Positions 11,914-24,247 are shown, numbered from the stretch's first letter. The stretch: DNA of 64,000 nt from Euclidia mi (GCA_944739405.2 OX123183.2:97726729-97790728); one strand, 5' to 3'. Made by a program: numbers and translations. The notes: generated by a model from the sequence alone, not told the origin.

Positions 11914-12270
11914 TCATGAAAGAAAATCTGAATTAGGTATACCGATCTGTCCCCCTGCTATGTCAGGGGACAGATCGGTATGATCTTCTTCGTAGCGTAT
12001 CGCTGGCAACTTATATATTTTTGAGACCCAGAAAGTAACCACGCTGACTGCATAGTCGGAGGCAGTCATCAGTTCCTCCTGCGTGCACGCAGTTTTTGGG
12101 CACGCAGGGCACGATGTAAGATGGGACATCGTTTGTCTTGCACCGCACGAACAATCCAAATCGGTACCGCTCGAGAGTCCCCGAACTGAAAATTTTTCTT
12201 TGCACCGGCCGACCTGAGACCGTAGCCTATTCAACGCCTTCCAGATAGACCATGGCAAGCCATGCCTAGG
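11914..12270 (-). pseudogene. LINE reverse-transcriptase C-terminal fragment
   Basis: The minus-strand frame contains PWSIWKALNRLRSQVGRCKE, then LDCSCGARQTMSHL and CPACPK. This is the order W..LNR.R.GVGRC...C.CG..QT..H....CP, the zinc-knuckle-like C-terminal region that follows the reverse-transcriptase domain in several non-LTR retrotransposon clades. A downstream E-LMTASDYAV piece fits the usual ...LTA...A... ending. Only about 110 residues remain, where a complete ORF2 would run to roughly a thousand. An in-frame TGA lies just upstream (about 12270), and no ATG or upstream polymerase motif is present. It is a dead fragment, not a host gene. Confidence 0.75.
11939..11981. repeat. 16 bp perfect inverted repeat at the end of the LINE fragment
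   Basis: ATACCGATCTGTCCCC (11939-11954) and GGGGACAGATCGGTAT (11966-11981) are exact reverse complements around an 11 bp loop (CTGCTATGTCA). It lies at the 3' end of the minus-strand reverse-transcriptase remnant. Confidence 0.95.
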
Positions 12271-13509
12271 TCATTTCCCCTCAGGAGGACAGACAGAATA
12301 AAAAGTGAACCTGTACAAGTAAATAAGTAACCGAAAATGTACACTTTGTGTAATCCACTTGTTATTCTGATTCTAGGTGGTATTTGTGTCTGTTGTTTGT
12401 CTTTTGTAAAACCCCCACTATAATGAAATACATTAAAGCGCGGAAATTCCCTTTAAATTTAAAGAAATAATTCAATCCAAAATTTAAAAGGTTTGAACTT
12501 TGTATTGAATTCATAGGCATAGAGAAATGTAAAAGGCATGAAGCTACATACATTTAAATGAACTTTGACATTTAAACTATATTCAGTCACATCTATTAGT
12601 TCTGATTATTTACTGGTCAGTAACATGACCTTGACGAACGCAGTCATTATAAAATTCAATCTAAATTACACCAAGATAGTATCTATAACGTAGCCTTAAT
12701 AATGCTTTGTCATGATTAGGTGCAATAATAATGCACTATCAGTTTTATATTTATGGAGATTGAAATGCATTTAATTTATATAAGCTTTCATAATATTATA
12801 ACATCACGTAGGTACCTATATAATGAAATATTAAAAGCCGATAAAATCTGTAAGAAGTAGTTAAACTTTAATGGAAACACGCCTGTATATTGACGTGGAA
12901 TAGTATTTTGGCCACAGAATAGTCAACCAGTGAAGAAACCAACTAATGGAGGCATCAATCCTTGTGTTATATGTGTCACTAGGATATTATAAGTTTTAAG
13001 TTTTGGGTTTGTGTATCTGCTCTTATTCGTACTATTATTTGGTACTAACTACGATACGGAGATGGAAAATTGTTTGACAAAAATATTTCGTCAGAGTGAA
13101 CGATTTGAGTAAGTATTGAAAAATAGAAGATATACAACCAAGTGAGATCTTACTTAGAAAGCAATAATAGTGTATTTATTTTATTAAAGCAATACATGCG
13201 ATGTTGATGTTGCACCTTTATTTCAAAAGAGAATAGTGTTTCAACTCCTTTATTTATTTAAAACGAAACATTATTATGAATATCATGTCCACTTTTACAG
13301 CAATTATCGTAAATCGTGCACAGACATCCATTATTTTGTATAATGTTTTAATATCAGAAACATATGCAGCTGAAAATATTGCGCGTTTAAAAATATATTT
13401 TACACTTTAATGGAAACTACGACATGTATAAAGTGCTTTGTCGAACAACGTGAAACATGCCTGAGCATAATGTATATCACCAAATGGTAACTAAATCACA
13501 AAAAAAAAA
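12271..13509. other. non-coding DNA
   Basis: A+T-rich, with no supported gene or repeat boundary. Confidence 0.5.
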
Positions 13510-13562
13510 TTAAAATAAATAAATTTTAAAATAAATAAATTTTAAAATAAATAAATTTTAAA
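13510..13562. repeat. 16 bp tandem repeat, 3 copies
   Basis: TAAAATAAATAAATTT is repeated with a 16 bp period from 13511, 13527 and 13543, preceded by an A-run. It is a simple A+T minisatellite. Confidence 0.9.
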
Positions 13563-16500
13563 AATACTACGGATGACGCTAATGAGGTCACATTGCAAAA
13601 AGAATGATATAACACCCAAGCTAGTTCTACGTATCATAATGTTCAAGTAAATAGAAAAAAGACTTAACTATAAACCATTTTTAGTACTTATTTTATAATA
13701 AGATACTTGTAAGATACGCCATTAAAATAACCTGCCTGAAAAATCCAATAGCCCTTAGCTAAACACGAGAAACGAACTCCCACGAGCCACGAGCAACGAC
13801 CGATGCTACAACTAACTAAACAGTTGGTAAGCACGCGTTCAGTTTTCTTAATCTTATTTTATTGACACCGCATTTGAATATTGATCTTTCTTATCTCAAA
13901 GTTCAAAGTTGACTAAATAAATAAAGCTCTATTTTAGTTTAAATTTAAATAAATGTAACACATTTGAATAAATATGCAGCAGAGATAACCTATTAGGGAG
14001 TCGGTTGGAGTGGCAAGTCAGTATTCTGACCCCAAGGCACGCACCTCTGGTCACTATTTGTTTTTTAACTAGTCTCGCACGGGGTAATGGGTGAGCTAAG
14101 TTAATTATCACGCAGTAACATCGTGATGAAACTTGCACGACCAGCACTGTTTTGGAGTCGCTGCGTGTGTGAAGTTTTCTTATCTTTGCGGCGTTTCCTC
14201 TGTTACTCTGATTGGACTATAATGCTCTTGTAAATAAAATACTAGTTACTAGTTATATAATATTGACTATGCAGTAGGTAGCTCATTATTTTGTCACGAC
14301 CTCAGTTATTATAAAATATAATTCATACTTTTTAAATTTGAAGATAGCTATAGAGTTCACAAACAACACGTTTAAGTTACAAAAGAGAGCTTATAGATTT
14401 CATGTAGTTTTGTAGTTTTTGCTCAAGTTTTAAAAATAAGCCTTATCATCCAACCGATGCTGTACAATGCATTTGAAAACAGTAATACATAATAATGAAC
14501 AAAGGTATATATTTCGCCATTTTATTATAATCATCAATACTATCCTTAGAAAGTGATCGCCTTAGCTAAAGTATTGGCATCCTTAACATGGCGGCTAGCA
14601 CGCAACCGAAACAAATTAACGCCTTACAGGTTATGATATTTATCAGCCAATCTAATAACAGGATACCTTGCAAGCAATATTACCCATTCCCATACACCAT
14701 ACGTTCTATCATGATCCTTCCCGATTACATGAAAATATTCCTTACATTCGCGTAAGTACGCTTTATTTCTAATCTGGATGTAAGTTAAGTTGTATAAGAT
14801 GTTGCTATCTGCATGGTTCCACATTACCCTGAGCTGGCTGCATAATTCTTCTTTAAATGGCAAAGTAAATAAGTCTAGTTTTTCTAAGTTCAGTTTTAAT
14901 TGTGAGCGTTAAAGAGATTCTGCTGTGGGTGCTTTGAAATCAGAGGAATAAATTGTAGTGAAAACTGACGAAAAGCCCTTAGTGGCTGGTATTATTTGAT
15001 TAAAAGCATGCTGTCTCTCGATTTATTTATCTTTATTTATGGCTGACGCAGATAGCAGAAAGAACAGTGTTGAGAGACATTTGAAACACATGTCATCTTC
15101 GAGGAGACACATTAGTAGCGCTTAGTAATTGAGTCTTTAAAACAAAGTGGTGTTGGAGGTTTGAACATATCATCTGTGTAACATATCACGGAATTAGGTG
15201 CAATTATAAAAAGAAAATCTTAACAACAAATTAGCGAAACGGGTTCTCATACAATACCATAAGAAGCCCCTATAAGTTTGTTTACGAATCTCAATAATAC
15301 TACAACAATATCATAATCTTAAAAACATATGTTCTGTGTTGTGCCAAAGTTCATTGACTAAGAAACTTTTCTGTCCCATAGTAACCTACTTATAAATTGG
15401 AGCGTTTCTTAAATAAATTATATTTTTAGCCATAAAGGTCTAATTTCACTAGAACGTAACACGTAAAACATTACAGCACATTAATATCGCCATAAATTAC
15501 GTGATTTATAAGTTAAACGCGATCCATTACGCGACATGGTTACCCGATATTTTCTAAACAAAGCAGTTTTGCGTGTGTAACAAAAGTTTTAATTAGTAAC
15601 TTTGACCTAAATTGTTAGAACCAACTAACCTCTTTAGTGACTAGCGTGATTTAGTTTCTGGCCACATTAGAATATAGTTTTAATAGAGTATTATACTTTG
15701 TTAGGGTCTTTATGAATCAGATGTTGTCGAGGCTTATATTCTGATGATATAAAGTATATCTATTTTGTGTATGCAGCAGTGCCACTGATAGGTTTGAAAT
15801 TATTTTGATCGGCTGACTGTCTACTGAGGAGTGAAAGTAGTGAGACAACTAAAATTACAGTAAGAAGAAAAATACTATATACTGATAAGATGTACGCATT
15901 AGATTTTAAGACCATCTAGCATATAACATATTTTTCAGTGTAGTTTAATAAAAGTAGAAGTCATATTTTGAATTATACAATGTAAAGGAGACTATTGCGT
16001 CTCAAAAATATTTGTACACCAGTGTGCCCACATGTTAAAAAAATTGTTTTACGTAATAATTCCTGTAAATACTTCCAGTTAAACCTTTATCCTTCATTTT
16101 AATTAATTAAAGCAGGTCGTACAGTTGATTTAACAGTGAGAATAATAATCAATTGATATTAGATGTTTATAGTCTACAATAAGGACTAATTTATTTATCA
16201 CAGCTTTATAGCAAATTTGTGTTCTAAGAGATGATCTCTAACCTCAAACAAGCGTACTAAATATCATAATGTTGCAACTATGGTCAGTAGAGCGCTAGGT
16301 GCATTTAGCAATATCCTTAGGGTATCAATGACGGCGTTAATGGTTACCTACAAAATGATTTGTACAGTTCTTTATAAGCTTAGTTAATTGTAGCTTAAAT
16401 GTTTCTCGACAGGGCCTCGAGCAAAAGCAAAAGTTCAATTTATTATACAACTTATCTACTGAAGTGTAACCCAGATATTTAGCATAAAAAATAACGTTTT

Positions 16501-16975
16501 ATTAGTTCAGTTTGACATGCGCTGTTGCATTTGTCCGTCATTGCCTTCGAATGTAAAAAATGCGCTATGCGTGTAATATTACGCTCGAGTGACTGGTGAC
16601 CTTAACAAAAAGTTGTATAAAAATATTTTGCTAGATGTTGTTACAATTTATTAACGAATAGTTTTCATAGTTTCTCAAGTGAACTTGCTCCGGCTAAAGC
16701 GAAGTTGTTTTAATTTATTTTTCAATTTCTCAGACGGCTTTTTCTTTTGCTAGAGCCAACGTCGGAAAGACACTTCCAATTTTACTTTTTGCTACGTTTA
16801 AGATTTCATTGAAATGTCTTCATTTAAATATTTTAAAACATTACACGTAGCGACAGGCATAACAGTTATAATTCTAAGTTAAATAGACGTTATCATTTCT
16901 AGAGATCGGCGGTAGCGAGAGACATGACGAAACTAATCATTATAAAAATTGTGAAAGTAATGACTTAAATAATTT
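13563..16975. other. non-coding DNA, no supported gene
   Basis: About 3.4 kb of A+T-rich sequence. A 79-codon minus-strand frame at 14624-14863 has ordinary-looking composition but no known motif, and its ends are not bounded by convincing splice sites. A slightly G+C-richer stretch at 13975-14165 is unassigned. Confidence 0.45.
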
Positions 16976-17410
16976 ACGTGACAAGCGGCCGCGTATCAGC
17001 TAAAGCGTACACAATTAAAGCCGTAGAGTAGTTTGGAGTTAATCGCGATGGCGTGTCCATACGTCCCGGCGAAGATAAAAATAAACGCCATCTTTACGGT
17101 AATATTTCGAATAAATTACTATAATTATCGCTTACGAGATTCCGAGTACCAGTAAGTTGGGTTTTAATTGGTAGAAGATCTGATAAGAAATGAAACTAAC
17201 GGTCATGTAGTGACATTTAGAAGCGAGTGGTGTCGACCGGCGTAGTCGTCGTCCGCTCCTAACAATTAGCCGTGTCCATCAGTTAAGGCGGCAAGCCGAT
17301 CCGCTGTGACCGCGATGGCTTCGTTACCATAGAAACCGAGGACCACACACGACCGCCAATAAACTTGGACCCTCGTAGTGAAATATGCAAATCGAGCCCT
17401 TCGCTGAATA
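16976..17410. other. G+C-richer single-copy block, possible regulatory DNA
   Basis: Against its A+T-rich surroundings this block is richer in G+C and CpG (CAAGCGGCCGCGTATC, GTCGACCGGCGTAGTCGTCG, CGATCCGCTGTGACCGCGAT). It has no long frame and no copy elsewhere in the window that I could find. It holds a POU-octamer-like ATATGCAAAT at 17383-17392. Such islands in lepidopteran introns are sometimes conserved enhancers, but this is inference from composition only. Confidence 0.25.
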
Positions 17411-18547
17411 CGGCATGAATATTTTAAATGTTTTGTTTTCTTGTGAAATTAATTAAAACAGCGACCAACTACTGCCATAATAAGAGCTTGTTATATTGGT
17501 TTTGCTGCGTTCCGTTTGGTCTTAGATATTTTGTTAGAATATAATTGGGGTCGTACTTAGATATTTTGTTCTATATGACGAGTTACATAATCAACTGTTA
17601 TATTGTTTGTAAAGAGCACGATATCGATCATAATAGCTATGAGTATGAACTACTCTTTTAAAGACTAAACAACTCTTGGGAAATGCACCTTATGTTGTTG
17701 GAAGCTTTAAAAGACGTCGCCGTCGAGACAATGAACAGAAAGATGAAAAAAAAGGAACAATCCTTTCTTGATGACACCATTTTTTTACTCCGTGTAGCTG
17801 AGGCGAGCCAATTATTTCCATGGTCGTGCAATCCTGCAATATTAAACTAGATTTTATATGGAGGTTAATAAATGCAAGAACCATTGCAAAACCACTATAA
17901 ACACAAACATAATATGCATGGTATAAAACGACTTAATTTATTCGTTGCCGGACCGTGGGCAGGCTAAAGTTAATAAAAGTAAATTTAATTTACTCATAAT
18001 AATATCAAGCTATTTATAGCTAAGCAAGTATGGACAACTCGAAGCAAAAATAAATATTAATTGTATATCGTTATCTACTTATTGTTAGCGACATTATGAG
18101 AGGAATTATTACTGGCATTATGTCGATGAAAAACAAACCTACTTAAATGGAAATTGCGAGAATAATGGTGATAAAATAAATTGAAACTTAATTAAATACA
18201 AAACTGGTTTATACGAGATGTTTTCTTGCGAATAGTTTTGGTCCCTTCTATAAATAGAACTCAAATAATTGATAAATAAAAAAGGTATCGATTCGAGGTT
18301 TTCCCAGAAGATAGCAAAGGTAAATAAATAAATAAAGCAGTTAACCCAATGGGAACACGTTTGAGGTTAAACGGGGTACATTTCTTTCATTCAATTTGAT
18401 CTACTTGCTCGTGGAATAATATATAGAAGGCAAAAGTGTAAATGTCAAGGATATCACTAGCAATCAATAAAAATGTTTCAGGAAAATGTAAATCAATATC
18501 ATTGCTTATTCATAGTCAAAACTTATTCACACTAATGATTCTTTACG
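17411..18547. other. non-coding DNA
   Basis: A+T-rich with no supported feature. Confidence 0.5.
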
Positions 18548-18554
18548 AACATCT

Positions 18555-18720
18555 TAATATATAAAATCCTTGCGTTACTGACTGACTGACAGACACGCTA
18601 CAGCCGAAACTATTGGGCGCAGGAAGCTGTAATTTGGCATGTATGTTCCATGGGGACCGTATGGGTGCACTAAGAAGGGATTTCCCGATATTCTTACGGG
18701 ATCGGCCAAAACGGGTAAAT
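18555..18720 (+). mobile_element. Helitron/retroposon-like repeat fragment
   Basis: TTAATATATAAAATCCTTGCG...ACTGACTGACTGACAGACAC...GCCGAAACTATTGGGCGCAGG...TTTGGCATGTATGTTCC follows the head layout of a lepidopteran repeat: an ATATATAAAA start, a GACTGACTGAC run, then a CTACAGCCGAAACTA phrase. The 3' end is obscured by the adjoining LINE copy, so the class cannot be fixed. Confidence 0.4.
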
Positions 18721-18774
18721 TAAAAAAACATGCAGGCGTAGCTGCTGGCGTCCTCTAGTAGGTAATATGTACGT

Positions 18775-18901
18775 AGTACAGAAGAGCATGCATGAGGAAA
18801 TTGATGGGAGTGAGTGAAGCAAGAGAGATATGTCAGGCTCGTTGCAAATGGCGTTCCGTAAATTTGTAGTCTCTGCCTACCCCTCCGGGAAACAGGCGTG
18901 A
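18775..18901 (+). mobile_element. 5'-truncated LINE, coding 3' end (subfamily A)
   Basis: This copy matches the minus-strand copy at 42393-42521 and, more distantly, those at 21428, 24143 and 56768. Shared landmarks are GAGCATGCATGAGG, GCAAATGGCGTTCCGTA, GTCTCTGCCTACCCCTCCGGG and AAACAGGCGTGA. In the best-preserved copies the frame ends ...WRSVVSAYP(D/S)GK(K/Q)A-stop; here the stop TGA is at 18899-18901 and small insertions break the frame upstream. A stop codon followed almost directly by a short-period TATG/TGTA tail is typical of LINE clades with a very short 3' UTR, such as RTE-like elements. The 140 bp array begins in this tail. Confidence 0.7.
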
Positions 18902-20437
18902 GTCTATGTATGTACATATGTACGTAGTATATTAAATATGGATATTTTTGTTCTAAGTATTTGGCTTATTGATACTATTTTCGTGAATACTTCTATTTCA
19001 ATATTATCTTCAATAGACGTACTTAATTAGCGATGCGATGAGTCTATGTATGTACATATGTACGTAGTATATTAAATATGGATATTTTTGTTCTAAGTAT
19101 TTGGCTTATTGATACTATTTTCGTGAATACTTCTATTTCAATATTATCTTCAATAGACGTACTTAATTAGCGATGCGATGAGTCTATGTATGTACATATG
19201 TACGTAGTATATTAAATATGGATATTTTTGTTCTAAGTATTTGGCTTATTGATACTATTTTCGTGAATACTTCTATTTCAATATTATCTTCAATAGACGT
19301 ACTTAATTAGCGATGCGATGAGTCTATGTATGTACATATGTACGTAGTATATTAAATATGGATATTTTTGTTCTAAGTATTTGGCTTATTGATACTATTT
19401 TCGTGAATACTTCTATTTCAATATTATCTTCAATAGACGTACTTAATTAGCGATGCGATGAGTCTATGTATGTACATATGTACGTAGTATATTAAATATG
19501 GATATTTTTGTTCTAAGTATTTGGCTTATTGATACTATTTTCGTGAATAGTTCTATTTCAATATTATCTTCAATAGACGTACTTAATTAGCGATGCGATG
19601 AGTCTATGTATGTACATATGTACGTAGTATATTAAATATGGATATTTTTGTTCTAAGTATTTGGCTTATTGATACTATTTTCGTGAATACTTCTATTTCA
19701 ATATTATCTTCAATAGACGTACTTAATTAGCGATGCGATGAGTCTATGTATGTACATATGTACGTAGTATATTAAATATGGATATTTTTGTTCTAAGTAT
19801 TTGGCTTATTGATACTATTTTCGTGAATACTTCTATTTCAATATTATCTTCAATAGACGTACTTAATTAGCGATGCGATGAGTCTATGTATGTACATATG
19901 TACGTAGTATATTAAATATGGATATTTTTGTTCTAAGTATTTGGCTTATTGATACTATTTTCGTGAATACTTCTATTTCAATATTATCTTCAATAGACGT
20001 ACTTAATTAGCGATGCGATGAGTCTATGTATGTACATATGTACGTAGTATATTAAATATGGATATTTTTGTTCTAAGTATTTGGCTTATTGATACTATTT
20101 TCGTGAATACTTCTATTTCAATATTATCTTCAATAGACGTACTTAATTAGCGATGCGATGAGTCTATGTATGTACATATGTACGTAGTATATTAAATATG
20201 GATATTTTTGTTCTAAGTATTTGGCTTATTGATACTATTTTCGTGAATACTTCTATTTCAATATTATCTTCAATAGACGTACTTAATTAGCGATGCGATG
20301 AGTCTATGTATGTACATATGTACGTAGTATATTAAATATGGATATTTTTGTTCTAAGTATTTGGCTTATTGATACTATTTTCGTGAATACTTCTATTTCA
20401 ATATTATCTTCAATAGACGTACTTAATTAGCGATGCG
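18899..20437 (+). repeat. tandem array: 11 copies of a 140 bp unit
   Basis: Units start (AGTCTATGTATGTACATATG) at 18901, 19041, 19181, 19321, 19461, 19601, 19741, 19881, 20021, 20161 and 20301; the last ends at about 20437 (CGATGCG). The only difference I found between units is G instead of C at 19550 in the fifth copy. The unit is A+T-rich, close to nucleosome length, and holds a 12 bp palindrome GTACATATGTAC. The first unit begins inside the stop codon/tail of the LINE copy at 18775-18901, so the monomer is LINE tail plus downstream flank. There is no coding frame. The copy number may be understated if the assembly collapsed the array. Confidence 0.99.
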
Positions 20438-21427
20438 TAATTATCATAGAAAATTAATATAGCTATGTATAATTCAAAAAGTTATGTAAAGCCTTGCATT
20501 TATTATCAATTTATGAAGTAAATTAATAGTATTAGAATAATAATCAGTGATATCAAGTAATCATTTACGATACCATGATTGATAATAATATACCTTTCGG
20601 GCCGTTCTAGAGCCTATGTAAATAATATTTAAATAAATAATCCGTTTGAATACTGATCCAGCAATATTTAAATGTATTATTTATTACACTAAACTGATTA
20701 AATCGGGTTATAAATCTTCGTAAATGATAAACTTTGAAGTTGTGATATAAGCTCGATGACAAGTCACTTCATCTATAAATACCTGTTTCGTTGTCAGATA
20801 TCGTGAACATTCTCTACGTTGGACAAATATGTAAAATACTATCGTTTCGCGGACTTGGCTGAGATTTTGCAGACTTGTCTGTAATTCTAATAACGATTTC
20901 AGAGTATAAGACAGCGTGGAGTATCACTTTAACGCCTGCGCCCACGGACCATTTGGAGTGAACGACATTAAAGACAATTATTATCGGTAGTGGGAACTCG
21001 ATAAATCGACAGATACCGTTATTGGGACGTGCACCAATCTAATTTTATAGCTGGACACGTTGCTTTGGTCATAGATGGGAGACAGCGCAAGGACCTAGTT
21101 TTAGTTACCTTGTTACTTCTGCGACGTAAATAGAAATAGTCTGAAGCTACACGGACACGGTCATCTGAACCCAAGCTAGGCCTGCGCTGTGGCTATGAAA
21201 TAAAATAATTGTAAGCTTATAGTTGCTTAAACATTTTGTCCTGACAATATTATCGGGTTACTAAATGGGTCAGAAATGCTGTTCCAAATTTCAGAATAAT
21301 GTATTTAAATAACTTCACAATGTAATAAATTAGTAAAAAGGATTTCCATTGACAAGAGAAGTAAGTTATAAGTCTTATTTTCAACTCAATTCGCTTTATT
21401 CACTGATAATTATTACCAGCACTCGCA
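20438..21427. other. non-coding DNA with a G+C-richer patch
   Basis: No gene recognised. The part 20905-21195 is G+C-richer than its surroundings and single-copy in this window; it could be regulatory, but nothing specific can be read. Confidence 0.35.
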
Positions 21428-21574
21428 ACCGGCGAGCATGTATGAACAGGGTAATGAATGTAGAAGAAGCGCGTGAGGTTTGTAAGGATAGTGTGGCGAG
21501 TGGCGTTCCGTTGTCTCTGCCTACCCCGACGGGAAAAAGGCATGAGTATATGTATGTATGTATGATTATTACCA
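21428..21574 (+). mobile_element. 5'-truncated LINE, coding 3' end (subfamily B)
   Basis: It starts at ACCGGCGAGCATGTATGAA, the same internal phrase as in the copy at 56768. It runs through GAAGCGCGTGAGGTTTGTAAGG, GTGGCGTTCCGTTGTCTCTGCC and TACCCCGACGGGAAAAAGGC, and ends in a TATGTATGTATG tail. The residues EAREVCKD are readable, but one or more frameshifts precede the WRS...SAYP ending, and CATGAG replaces the CGTGAG stop context. It is a non-functional fragment. Confidence 0.7.
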
Positions 21575-22057
21575 ATACATTAATGACATCTCAATTTATA
21601 AATACTTGATCAGCAGGTAAAATTTATTGAGAAACATGATATAAGAGCCCCAATCAAAGAACGAGACAGAAAACAAATCCCTGCTTTGTACCAGAGAAGT
21701 AATCGAGAATCTATGAAACACTTTCTTCATGTGTGGTAGAAATGTGTTATTGAACTTTGTAAACACGTACTGATATTTATTCTATTGCTACAGGAACGAA
21801 GTGCTAAATTGTATTTGGTTCGTAATGTACGTATATTGAAATAAATATTTGTTCCGGACATCATTTTCTCATGAGTAAAGGCTTTTGCACACTACTCATA
21901 AGTTAAAATGTTGTCCTCAATTGGAACATAGGTCGTCTTGCGTATATACTCGCCAACATGGCAAATATAATGTATTAGATCAAAACTAATCTGGAAATAA
22001 AATGCGCTATTAGTTTATTGTAGTATTCTTAAAATTTTGCTTGGGGTCTATAACCAT
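21575..22057. other. non-coding DNA
   Basis: A+T-rich, nothing recognised. Confidence 0.5.
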
Positions 22058-22122
22058 ATCATCATCAGCCCTGTATATAAACTGTCCCACTACGTGAAGA
22101 GGCCCGTGCCCAGCAGTGGGAC
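22058..22122 (+). mobile_element. retroposon 3' tail (CCCGTGCCCAGCAGTGGGAC type)
   Basis: AGAGGCCCGTGCCCAGCAGTGGGACATAA is the signature 3' end of a LINE/SINE tail abundant in Lepidoptera. It is preceded by an ATCATCATCAG run and CTGTCCCAC, an inverted hint of the same tail. Related tails occur at 37528, 42170, 53706 and 63412. This is a short fragment only. Confidence 0.6.
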
Positions 22123-24142
22123 ATAACCATATAATTTATTAATAAAATCTTCATATCGGAATGTAAATTATGTTTTTTTTTATCCAATGGAACGAGCAAA
22201 AACGAACAAAATAACAGCATTCGAGTTTTGACACCTTAGTAAGTGAAGCTCGAACTTTTGTCAAGAGCACGCGCGAACAATATGAGAGTTGTTACACTGC
22301 AGTCCATCCGAACCTTTACACATAAAATAACCGATCGGCAACCAATTACGTATCCACACCATAACTTTCTTACATTTTACGGTGTTTGAGTTTGAAACTG
22401 CAGTATTAAATATTAACAGTTACGCCGTCTTTGTTTAAAGAAATGTAATTAATAATAAAAAGGTTTTAGTTGAAATTTATATGGTGCTATTCGTTCTGCA
22501 CGTAAAGTTAGTTCTAAAGTTTTAGTTACTTTTACTGTAATAGAATTCCTTCACCATTAGTTTTGCAGTTACAACATGTTATTCATTAAAATCTTAAGGG
22601 ATTTAGCAAGGCCACCTTTGATTACTGGCCTAAGAATCAGCAGCAATGTGCACTTAATTTAAGTTTTCTTGATAATGGTGGTTTACAGTGGAAATCATGT
22701 AAAAGATGTGGACAGTTTTATGAATTTATTTAAAGGTTATATATTCGTTATACTTTTTGATTTAAGGTTATATAAAATATCAAATAGTATCTCAATCATT
22801 ATAAAAGTTGCATTTATCTCTTAAATGTTTATATTTTTGTTATCATTGTGTTTTTGGTTTTTATTAATCTTGAATACCAGATTTTGCAAGCTGCCAAACT
22901 TATTGTTATGACATATTTTGACAGTTTCGTCGTCAAAGATTGATGACATCTTTTTTTTCAATTAGGTACATCATATTGAATCCAGCCATACTTTCAAAAC
23001 ACCTTCAATATTCAATACCTACAGTACTTTGAAGGCCTACAAAATTGAATATCACTTTACTAACATCAAATACAATTGGCCCAATAGCCAATCAAATTAG
23101 CCGATACGAGTAGGTGTTAGTTCTAATGACCGTAATATCTTTCTGCCATTCATTTGGTGTAACGCCTCCTTTGCCTTTTGGAGTAGAAGTCACGTCTGAC
23201 TCATTGGGAATAGCCTCACGCAACGAATTGCGCAACGTAACACGTAACAATCGATATTATAATGAATAAAACATCATTATGTATGAACACGAATATCATG
23301 TCACAAGATGTATGTATTAAATATATTAGGACTTTTTCTTAATAGATGTTGTTATGTGCATTTTATTCGGTTATTTGTAAACATTTAGTCGACGTGTGTA
23401 TTAGGAATAAGTAGGCGACTTTATCGTAAAATGTATGGACACTGCCTTTAAGCTTGAATGAATGAGTGAGAAGTGTGTTTATACTTATGTCGTATTTAAT
23501 ATAATTATGTTATCTTGTTAGAATCTTAGTTCTTGACCATCGCAAAGTCAGAAGAGAGTAGTGGGTAGCATCATAGTCAACCAGACGCTGAGCAGTATGC
23601 ATAATATGCACATCCTGGTTGCAATTTTGTAAAATATTTAAATTATAAGTTTACTTGTTTAAAAGCGTTTCACGATGGACTTGTTTATGAACTTTACAAT
23701 AGATTTATATCTAAATCTACATGAATATAATGATTTTATTTAATTTCCAGCAATAAGGTCAGATAACTTATTCCAATCAACAATTATATTGCTCTGCCAA
23801 ATCGTTCTGTTATCGCCAATTTTTTTTAATTTTGCTTCTAACAAGCTTTTAATTAATGGTATTAGCCAATCTGTTTTTCAACCAGTATTGGATATCACGT
23901 ACCTATATATTATTATAATATTTTTACAGCCTATTTGACTTCTTTTTTGCGAAGGTATTAATCGATGAAGATGGATGATAGGTCCACCAATAAATAAGGG
24001 TTACCTAAATAAATAAATTATTTCCCAGTCATAGGCGTGGCTCACTACCCTTTTGTATTCTAGCCCCAAAGGGGCGGGCGTTTAATAATTGGCACTACCG
24101 TATTTAGACGTCGTAAAATCATTATTACTATCATCATTTTTG
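22123..24142. other. non-coding DNA
   Basis: No supported gene. CCCCAAAGGGGCGGGCG near 24063-24080 is an isolated palindromic G+C patch. Confidence 0.45.
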
Positions 24143-24247
24143 TGTAGAGGAAGCGCGTGAGGTTTGTGAGGATAGAAACATGTGGCGATCTGTTATCTCT
24201 GCCTACCCCGACGGTAAAAAGGCGTGAGTATATGTATGTATGTATGC
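24143..24247 (+). mobile_element. 5'-truncated LINE, coding 3' end with intact frame (subfamily B)
   Basis: In this copy the frame is continuous and reads VEEAREVCEDRNMWRSVISA, then YPDGKKA and a TGA at 24225-24227. A GTATATGTATGTATG tail follows directly. Comparison with the copies at 18775, 21428, 42393 and 56768 shows the peptide is conserved while the nucleotides differ, as expected for a protein end. It is only ~105 bp and truncated at its 5' side. Confidence 0.75.

Noticed and set aside
14624..14863. 79-codon minus-strand frame with plausible amino-acid composition
   Set aside because: No domain recognised and no acceptor/donor pair clearly bounding it; kept only as a note.
18901..20437. 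CRISPR-like array
   Set aside because: Whole 140 bp units are repeated without distinct spacers; it is a tandem satellite in a eukaryotic genome.
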